A DNA stretch of 20,532 bases from DATBFX01 sp036558305 (lineage in GTDB: Bacteria > Chloroflexota > Chloroflexia > Thermomicrobiales > UBA6265). A model generated the notes under the pieces. It worked only from the letters and a program-made list of their open reading frames with translations, made no database searches and had not been told where the DNA came from. Below are positions 7,027 to 12,870 of the stretch, one piece after another (the first letter of the stretch is position 1; every line of letters starts with the position of its first letter). A program made the position numbers and the translations under genes. The stretch covers positions 1-20,532 of the forward strand of contig DATBFX010000229.1 in the NCBI GenBank assembly GCA_036558305.1. The letters run 5' to 3'.

Positions 7027-8439
7027 TCAGCCCGGCCGGATGTTCTGGTTGAGCCGGAAGAGGTTGTCGGGGTCGTAGCGCCGCTTGATCGCCGCCAACC
7101 GGTCGTAGGTCGCCGCCGGATAGGCCGCCCGCACCCGCTCCTCGCCCTCGTCGCCCAGGAAGTTGACGTAGGCGCCGTCCGTGCGCGGGGCGATCTCCCG
7201 CCAGAACCCCTCGGTCCAGGCGACGTGGCGGTCCGCGTCCGCCGACAGCGGGTCGTCCCAACCGTTGATGGCGGCGAGGAGGAACGGTTTGTCCCGGTGC
7301 GCGAAGGCGGTCGCCGCCGCCGGCACGCGCGCCATCGCCCCGCCCAGGACGCGCAGTTGGATCAGACTCAGCGGCGACGTCATCCGGTCGGCAGAGACCG
7401 CGATGGCCTCGATCGTTGCGGGGTCGAGGTCGCGCAAGAATCCCGCCCTGATCGCGTGCGGGCGGCTGACCCCTCCCTCGGCCGTCAGGTCGTAGAGCGC
7501 CGGATAGGGCATCGCGCGGGTCGCGTCCACGATCGGGGCCACACCCGCCAGCTCGCGGAACGGGGCGAGGTCCCACCACCCGGCCTCGGGGTCCCCGACG
7601 TAGCAGACCGTGACGATCATGACCGGTCTGCCGTGCCAGGCGGCGGGGACGAACGGGTACGGTGGCGCCTGCATCACGAACGTGAGCGTGGTCAACTCGT
7701 CGGGCGCCGCCATCGCCGCGGCGGCGTACGCGCTCAGCACCTCGGCGGTCGGCGGGTAGACGATTGCACCGCCCAGGATCGTGCCGACCGGGTGCAGCCG
7801 GAACCGGAATTCGGTCGCGATCCCGATGTTGCCGCCGCCGCCGCGCAATGCCCAGAAGAGGTCGGGGTGCTCCTCGGGACTCGCCGTCAGCAGGCGGCCG
7901 TCGGCGGTGACCACCTCGGCCGAGAGCAGACTGTCGATCGTCAGCCCGTACGTGCGCGCCAACCAACCGATCCCGCCGCCGAGCGTCAACCCGCCGACGC
8001 CGACGCTCGCCGAGTCGCCGGACGGTGTCGCCAGACCGAATTCCTGCGCCCGGGCGCCGTATTCGCCCCAGGTCAAACCCGGTTGCACCGACGCCACGCG
8101 CTGTCCGGCGTCGATGCTGATCCCCTTCATCCCCGACAGATCGACGACCAACCCGCCACCGACCGTCCCGTGACCGGCCGGGCTGTGCCCACCGCTCCGG
8201 ACCGCAAGCGGCAAGTCCTGGGCACGGGCAAAGTTGACCGCCTGGACGACGTCGGCGGCATCGCGCGGACGCACGACCAGTGCGGGATGGCGGTCGATCC
8301 CGGCGTTCCAGACCCGGCGGGCCCGGTCGTACCCGGCCGAGCCTGGCCGCACGATCTCTCCGCTGAACTGCTCCGCGAAGATCCGGACCGCGTCGTCCCG
8401 ACGCGTCTCGGTCTTCGCACGTTGTGCGATTGAAGCCAT
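7027..8439 (-). CDS. BBE-type FAD-linked oxidoreductase
   Basis: A flavin oxidase/dehydrogenase of 470 aa from the berberine-bridge-enzyme/6-hydroxynicotine-oxidase group. The N-terminal FAD_binding_4 domain contains RSGGHS (residues 81-86), where His85 should bind FAD covalently. GVGGLTLGGGIGW (about 147-159) is the second FAD-contact motif. The Cys that forms a second FAD bond in bicovalent members is Ser143 here, so a single covalent link is expected. The C-terminal BBE motif (YDRLAAIKRRYDPDNLFRLNQNI) is intact. ATG 8439 has AAAGGA about 9 bases upstream. The frame is open further, but it overlaps the methyltransferase gene. It is the last gene of a four-gene minus-strand unit and would oxidise an alcohol, amine or peptide-like substrate, identity unknown. 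Confidence 0.9.
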   Translation of the reverse strand: MASIAQRAKTETRRDDAVRIFAEQFSGEIVRPGSAGYDRARRVWNAGIDRHPALVVRPRDAADVVQAVNFARAQDLPLAVRSGGHSPAGHGTVGGGLVVDLSGMKGISIDAGQRVASVQPGLTWGEYGARAQEFGLATPSGDSASVGVGGLTLGGGIGWLARTYGLTIDSLLSAEVVTADGRLLTASPEEHPDLFWALRGGGGNIGIATEFRFRLHPVGTILGGAIVYPPTAEVLSAYAAAAMAAPDELTTLTFVMQAPPYPFVPAAWHGRPVMIVTVCYVGDPEAGWWDLAPFRELAGVAPIVDATRAMPYPALYDLTAEGGVSRPHAIRAGFLRDLDPATIEAIAVSADRMTSPLSLIQLRVLGGAMARVPAAATAFAHRDKPFLLAAINGWDDPLSADADRHVAWTEGFWREIAPRTDGAYVNFLGDEGEERVRAAYPAATYDRLAAIKRRYDPDNLFRLNQNIRPG

Positions 8440-8477
8440 CGAGGTGTTCCTTTCGTGGAAATACGAACCGCGCTCGC

Positions 8478-9323
8478 TCAGGCGGCCGGTTTTCGGCCCG
8501 AGACGGTATAGAGGGGGATGCCGCCGCAGAAGCGTCCCGCACGGCCGGCGGCGAAACCGCCGGCGATCAGGCGGGCGGTCTCCTCCGCGGAGATCGCGCC
8601 AGCATCCCGCGCCCGCTCGATCGCGGCGCGGACGAGCAGGTCGTCGAACAACGTCGCCGCGTCGGTGACGACCATGACGAAGCCCTCGCAGGTGACGTCG
8701 TCGAGCCCCGCCTCCGCGAACAGGCGGCGCACCTGGCGGCCCATCCAGCCGATCCCAACTCCCTCGCTGATCGACCGCACCACCCGCCGCCAGGCGTCGC
8801 GTTCGATCTCGGGGCAATCGATCGCCATCCCGTCCCAATCGACCTCGGTCGCGACGACCCGTCCCCCCGGTTTCGTCACCCGCGTCATCTCGGCGACGGC
8901 TGCCGCGGGATCGGCCAGATATTGAAGCACCCGCTCCGTCCGGCACCCGTCGAACAACCCGTCGCCGAACGGCAGGTCGGACGCGTCCGCGACGTGAAAG
9001 GCGATCGGCTTCGCGCGGTCGCGCGTCCGTTCCCTGGCCACCTTGACCATCCCTTCGCTGGCGTCGATCCCGACGACCCGGCCGGTCGCGCCGACCAGCG
9101 GCAACGCGTCGTGGGCAAAACTACCGGCGCCACAACCGACGTCGAGCAGCGCGAACCCCTCCCGCACGCCGAGCAATTCGACCGTCCGGCGATGGTTGGC
9201 ACGGATCGAGGGGAGGGCGTGGACGACGTCGAGGAACCGCGCCCAGAATGCCGTCGTTTCGTCGACCCCGTCCAAATCCGTAAACGCGCGATACGGGGCC
9301 GTCTCCACGGTGGTGGCCGTCAT
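8478..9323 (-). CDS. class I SAM-dependent methyltransferase in the micro-ORF operon
   Basis: A 281-aa methyltransferase. Motif I is ALLDVGCGAGSF (about residues 58-69), motif II VVGIDASEGMV, motif III-like FHVADASDLPFGDGLFD, and post-motif EMTRVTKPGGRVVATEVDWD. These match Methyltransf_11/31-type enzymes acting on small molecules. ATG 9323 is placed 7 bases after AAAGGAG; a GTG three bases further upstream is the alternative. It begins 35 bases after the 61-aa ORF and ends 38 bases before the FAD oxidoreductase start, and all three have nearly the same ribosome-site context (GAAAGGA), so they are very probably one operon. The substrate is unknown. The neighbouring peptides are one possibility, a small metabolite another. 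Confidence 0.88.
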   Translation of the reverse strand: MTATTVETAPYRAFTDLDGVDETTAFWARFLDVVHALPSIRANHRRTVELLGVREGFALLDVGCGAGSFAHDALPLVGATGRVVGIDASEGMVKVARERTRDRAKPIAFHVADASDLPFGDGLFDGCRTERVLQYLADPAAAVAEMTRVTKPGGRVVATEVDWDGMAIDCPEIERDAWRRVVRSISEGVGIGWMGRQVRRLFAEAGLDDVTCEGFVMVVTDAATLFDDLLVRAAIERARDAGAISAEETARLIAGGFAAGRAGRFCGGIPLYTVSGRKPAA

Positions 9324-9358
9324 CACGACGCTCCTTTCTTTCGCATCTTGCTCCGCTC

Positions 9359-9544
9359 CTACTGCCAGGAGGCGTCTTCCCAGGTCGGCTCGTCGTCCGC
9401 GGTGGTCGTTTCCGCACCGGTCTCTTCTTCGTCCGGCACGCGAACGACGACCTCCACCCGCTTCGGTTCTCCCGCCGCGATCTTCGGTAGCTCGACCGCC
9501 ATTCGCAGCAACGCGCCCCTCGTCTCAAAGAATTCGGTCATCAT
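9359..9544 (-). CDS. 61-aa acidic small protein, second micro-ORF of the operon
   Basis: A short protein with no family I recognise. The N-terminal half (FFETRGALLRMAVELPKIAAGEPKRVEVVVRVP) looks ordered, with a helix and then a beta-like stretch. The C-terminal part is strongly acidic and Thr-rich and ends in two Trp (DDEPTWEDASWQ). Its ATG overlaps the stop of the upstream 65-aa ORF as ATGA, pointing to translational coupling, and AAAGGA lies 6 bases before it. The two-part layout (conserved-looking N-terminus, polar tail rich in Thr, Asp, Glu and Trp) resembles a modified-peptide precursor, and the next two genes encode a methyltransferase and a flavin oxidase. That role is inference only. 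It could equally be an accessory subunit. Confidence 0.65.
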   Translation of the reverse strand: MMTEFFETRGALLRMAVELPKIAAGEPKRVEVVVRVPDEEETGAETTTADDEPTWEDASWQ

Positions 9545-9738
9545 GGCCGTTCCTTTCGTTGTTCCGCTCCCCGGACTCGCCTGCCACGGAACCGGGTAGC
9601 CCGTCCGTTCGGGTAGCGCAGCCGGTAGAACTCGCTCGGGGGACCGAATCCGTGGCCGTTCCGCACGGTCGTGGTCTTCGGTTCGGCGAGAGAAAGCAAG
9701 ATGGGGCCGCGTCTCGCCGGCGATGTGGTCTGGATCAT
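9541..9738 (-). CDS. 65-aa basic small protein, first micro-ORF of the operon
   Basis: This ORF starts at ATG 9738 with a textbook ribosome site, AAGGAGG (9753-9747 on the minus strand), 8 bases upstream. That is the best such site in the region and the main evidence that the ORF is real. The product begins MIQTTSPARRGPILLSLAEPK and continues with a Gly/Pro/Arg/Tyr-rich stretch (NGHGFGPPSEFYRLRYPNG) and a very basic tail. No known family is recognised and no membrane segment is seen. GC at third codon positions is high in the first two thirds and lower in the tail. The stop overlaps the next ATG by 4 bases. As the first gene of the operon, diverging from an XRE/NB-ARC regulator, it could be a peptide precursor or a small regulator. 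Confidence 0.55.
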   Translation of the reverse strand: MIQTTSPARRGPILLSLAEPKTTTVRNGHGFGPPSEFYRLRYPNGRATRFRGRRVRGAEQRKERP

Positions 9739-9835
9739 CGGTTTGACCTCCTTGACACCGGACTCCGGCAGATCGAACGGCCGGTGCCTTCGGTCAACAG
9801 TCTGCCGAGAGACCCCATCCGTCTCCAGACACGAT

Positions 9836-9871
9836 GCCCACAACCGTGCCCACAACCGTGCGGACAACCGG
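9836..9871. promoter_or_regulatory. three tandem 12-bp repeats in the divergent intergenic region
   Basis: GCCCACAACCGT occurs at 9836-9847 and again at 9848-9859, followed by the variant GCGGACAACCGG at 9860-9871. Direct repeats of about one helical turn (12 bp) upstream of a regulator gene are typical operator sites. The third copy overlaps the -35 of the candidate promoter for the regulator. They could control both the regulator and the divergent micro-ORF operon. Confidence 0.5.
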
Positions 9872-9890
9872 CCGCCCGAGGTGGTACGGT
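9861..9890 (+). promoter_or_regulatory. candidate promoter of the XRE/NB-ARC regulator
   Basis: CGGACA (9861-9866, 4 of 6 matches to the -35 consensus) is 18 bases from TACGGT (9885-9890, TAnnnT-type -10). It lies about 75 bases before the start codon and overlaps the third 12-bp repeat. This rests on sequence similarity alone. Confidence 0.3.
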
Positions 9891-9964
9891 AGGCCGCCTG
9901 CCGATCCGGCACGGGTCGGTCCGGCGCGCACGCCGGCCGCCCGCTGCGCGTCGGAGGAGGCGCC

Positions 9965-12544
9965 ATGGACAGCCAGAGCGAAACCGATACCGTTTCCCAA
10001 CCGACCTTCGCCGAACTGCTCAAACACCACCGCGTCGAGGCGGAACTCACCCAGGAGGAGTTGGCCGAGCGGGCCGGATTGAGCCGCAACGCCATCAGCG
10101 CCCTGGAGCGCGGCGAGCGCTCCCGCCCCCAGCGCGCCACCATCGACCTGCTGGCGACGGCGCTCGGTCTGTCCGACGACCGGCTGATCGCCTTCGCCAC
10201 CGCCGCCCGCGCGCTCGACCGTTCCGCGCCGGACGAAACGCCCGCCGCCGCGCCACCGACCAACCTCCCGCTCCCGCCGACCCCCCTGGTCGGGCGCGAG
10301 GAAGAACTGGCGCAGGCATCCGGTCTGTTCCGGGGTGGGGACGTGCGCCTGCTGACGCTGACCGGCCCCGGCGGTGTCGGCAAGACCCGCCTCGCCCTCG
10401 AACTGGCGGCGGGTCTCCGGCCCGGTTTCCGGGATGGCACCTTCCTGGTCGAGTTGGCCTCGTTGGCCGACCCGGCCCTCGTCGCCGACACGATCGCGCG
10501 GGTGTTCGATCTGCACGAGGAGATCGGCCAATCGGCGGCGGCGGCCTTGATTGCCTACCTGCGCGACCGGCACCTCCTCCTGGTCCTGGACAATTTCGAG
10601 CACCTGCTCGCCGCGGCCCCCCTGCTCGCCGACCTGCTCGCGGCCGCGGCCGGTCTGAACCTGCTCGTCACCAGCCGGGCACCGGTCCGCGTCCGCGGCG
10701 AGCAGGTGTTGCCGGTGCCGCCGCTGCCGCTGCCCGATCCCACCGACGTGGTCCCCGACCACCTGGGCCACGTCCCGGCCGTGGCCCTCTTCGTCCAACG
10801 CGCCGGGGCCGCCGATCCCGGTTTCGCCCTCACCGACGAAAACGGCTCGGCCGTCGCGGCGATCTGTCGCCGCCTCGACGGCTTGCCGCTCGCGATCGAA
10901 CTCGCCGCGGCGCGAACCCCCCTGCTCCCTCCTCCGGCCCTCCTCGACCGGCTCGCCGAGGCACCTACCCTCCCCCTGCTTACCGGGGGGCCACGCGATC
11001 TCCCGGAGCGGCAACAAACCCTACGCCGAACCCTGGAGTGGAGCTACCACCTCCTCACCCCCGACGAGCGGCGCGTCTTCCGCCGGCTCTCCGTCTTCGC
11101 CGGCGGCGCCACGATCGACGCGGCCGAAGCCGTGGCGGAAGGCGGAAGGCGGAGGGCGGGAGGCGGGGAGAACGGTGCCGCCACTCAGTCCTCAGTCCTC
11201 AGTCCTGGGTACCCTTCAGGGTCCTCTCCCCCCGCCTTCCGCCCTCCGCCTTCCGCCCTCGTCTTCGACCTCCTCGCCTCCCTCGTCGACAAGAACCTGC
11301 TGCGGCGAGAAAACGCCGAGACCGCCAGGATCGGCATGTTGGAGACGGTGCGAGAGTTCGGACGGGAACTCCTGACGGCGAACGGCGAGGAACCGAACAC
11401 GGCACGGGCGCACGCCTTCTATTTCCTGGACCTCGCCGAGGCGGCGGCGGCAGGGATGAGGGACGGCGACCAGGCGGCGTGGCTGGCGCGGCTGGACGCC
11501 GAGCACGAGAACCTGCGGGCGGCGCTCGGATGGACTCTGGTCTCGGGCGCGACCGAGATCGGACTTCGGTTGGCCGCCTCGCTCTTTCGCTTCTGGCACG
11601 CCCGCGGTCACCTGACGGAAGGGAAACGGTGGTTGGAGGACTTGCTCGATCGACCGGCGCGGGTACCGCCGGCACTGCGGGCGCGGGCCCTGCACGCCGC
11701 CGGTCAACTCGCCTATGCGATGGGCAATCTGGTGCAGGCGGAAGCACTCCAGGAGGAGAGCCTCGGTCTGAGGCGGCAACTCGGCGATACCCGCGAGATC
11801 GCCAATCTGCTCAGCAACCTGGGGGTGATCGCCCAGGATCGCGGCGATCTCGATCGGGCGGAGATCCTGCTGGAAGAATGCCTGGCCGTCGATCGCGCGC
11901 TGGGCGACCGCTGGGGTCTCGCCGCTTCGCTCACCAACTTCGCCCGCCTCGCCCGCCTGCGGGGCGATCTCCCGCGCGCACGAGCGCTCCAAACCGAGAG
12001 TCTCGACCTCGTCAGGGAACTGGGCGACGTGCGCACCATCGCGATCGCGCTCAGCAACCTGGGGTCGATCGCGCGGGACGAGGGCGATCTGGCGACGGCC
12101 GTGGCCCTCTTCGCGGAGAGCCTTGGTCACTGGCGCGACCTCGGCGAACTCCGCGGCATCGGCGTCGAACTGAGGAACCTCGGGTTGGTGGCGGCGGACG
12201 GCGGCGATGCGGCAAGGGCGGAAGAACTCATCGCCGAAAGCATCGCCCGCCTGCACGCCATCGACACCGCGCAGGAAACCCTCAGCGGTCTGGACGCCAT
12301 GGTACCGGTCTCGCTCGCGCGCGGTCGCCCGCACCAGGCCGTCCGCCTCCTCGCCGCCGCCGCCGCACTCCGCCAGGGGGTCGGCGCACCGCGCCCGCCG
12401 GACGAGCAGGCCGGGCGCGACGCCGCCGAGCAGGCAGCCCGCGCCGCCCTGCCAGCCGACGCCTTCGCCGCCGCCTGGGAAGAAGGCGCGCTCCTGTCCC
12501 TGGACGCGGCGGTCGCGCTCGCGTCCGAGCGGCACGACCGCTGA
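9965..12544 (+). CDS. XRE helix-turn-helix / NB-ARC ATPase / TPR regulator (STAND family)
   Basis: A large signal-transduction ATPase of 859 aa. An N-terminal XRE-type DNA-binding domain is at residues 14-70 (FAELLKHHRVEAELTQEELAERAGLSRNAISALERGER). The NB-ARC/AAA core follows, with P-loop GPGGVGKT (134-141), Walker B LLLVLDNFEHL (about 204-214), sensor-like TSRAPVRVRGEQ, GLPLAIELAAART and the DLPERQQTLRRTLEWSYHLL motif. After a winged-helix region come TPR repeats (about 570-780; NLGVIAQDRGDLDRAE, NLGSIARDEGDLATA). STAND proteins switch on when a ligand binds and nucleotide exchanges. Residues about 391-432 are a low-complexity insert made by a hairpin of 7-bp repeats. The ATG at 9965 follows GGAGGAGG. 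The gene diverges from the micro-ORF/methyltransferase/FAD-oxidase operon and is its most likely regulator. Confidence 0.9.
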   Translation: MDSQSETDTVSQPTFAELLKHHRVEAELTQEELAERAGLSRNAISALERGERSRPQRATIDLLATALGLSDDRLIAFATAARALDRSAPDETPAAAPPTNLPLPPTPLVGREEELAQASGLFRGGDVRLLTLTGPGGVGKTRLALELAAGLRPGFRDGTFLVELASLADPALVADTIARVFDLHEEIGQSAAAALIAYLRDRHLLLVLDNFEHLLAAAPLLADLLAAAAGLNLLVTSRAPVRVRGEQVLPVPPLPLPDPTDVVPDHLGHVPAVALFVQRAGAADPGFALTDENGSAVAAICRRLDGLPLAIELAAARTPLLPPPALLDRLAEAPTLPLLTGGPRDLPERQQTLRRTLEWSYHLLTPDERRVFRRLSVFAGGATIDAAEAVAEGGRRRAGGGENGAATQSSVLSPGYPSGSSPPAFRPPPSALVFDLLASLVDKNLLRRENAETARIGMLETVREFGRELLTANGEEPNTARAHAFYFLDLAEAAAAGMRDGDQAAWLARLDAEHENLRAALGWTLVSGATEIGLRLAASLFRFWHARGHLTEGKRWLEDLLDRPARVPPALRARALHAAGQLAYAMGNLVQAEALQEESLGLRRQLGDTREIANLLSNLGVIAQDRGDLDRAEILLEECLAVDRALGDRWGLAASLTNFARLARLRGDLPRARALQTESLDLVRELGDVRTIAIALSNLGSIARDEGDLATAVALFAESLGHWRDLGELRGIGVELRNLGLVAADGGDAARAEELIAESIARLHAIDTAQETLSGLDAMVPVSLARGRPHQAVRLLAAAAALRQGVGAPRPPDEQAGRDAAEQAARAALPADAFAAAWEEGALLSLDAAVALASERHDR
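11134..11260 (+). repeat. in-frame hairpin of 7-bp repeats inside the first NB-ARC gene
   Basis: A left array of GGAAGGC-type heptamers (11134-11168) and a right array of its complement (CCTTCCG-type, 11228-11260) flank three perfect copies of CTCAGTC (11184-11204). Bases 11141-11168 pair with 11230-11257 in 27 of 28 positions. The element is translated without a stop as a Gly/Arg- then Ser/Pro-rich linker between the winged-helix part (DAAEAVAE) and the LVFDLLASLVDKNLL segment, where relatives usually have only about ten residues. Confidence 0.8.
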
Positions 12545-12870
12545 CCGGCTCGGTCACCGTTGGCATGCTGCCCCGATGGCCTCCTATCGTGCTCGACCCG
12601 ATGGCGCGGTCTGTGCACCGCGAACCACACATGTGTCGAGTCACGGTCCCTCTCCCGAGGAGAGAGGTGCGAACGGCGTCATCGGAACTCGGTCCAAAGG
12701 GAGGACGCCGCGGCCGGGCGTACCCGCGTCGGCGGCGGCCGTCCGCGCTCGCGAGACCGATGAACCGAAGCGCAGGAATGCGCCGGAAAAGCGAGCGTGG
12801 TTTGACAGCCGGCGTCCGATCCGCCACCATGCAATCGATGTCCGCTCTGCCCGAGGAGCCGGGATAGCCG
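12545..12870 (+). other. intergenic region between the two NB-ARC genes
   Basis: No gene is seen in 326 bases. It contains a short hairpin (CTCTCC, loop CGA, GGAGAG near 12650-12664), the palindrome ACACATGTGT at 12627-12636 (repeated at 19102-19111), and a candidate promoter at 12802-12830 for the gene that follows. Confidence 0.4.
12802..12830 (+). promoter_or_regulatory. candidate promoter of the LuxR-type NB-ARC regulator
   Basis: TTGACA (12802-12807) is a perfect -35 hexamer. It is 17 bases from CACCAT (12825-12830), which matches the -10 consensus at only 3 of 6 positions. Transcription would start about 30-35 bases before the ATG at 12871. Confidence 0.4.

Noticed and set aside
9043..12867. 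A 1274-codon open frame on the plus strand across the methyltransferase, micro-ORFs and first NB-ARC gene
   Set aside because: Its translation is Arg/Pro/Gly-rich without domains, and it runs out of frame over genes with clear motifs. Long spurious frames are expected at this GC content.
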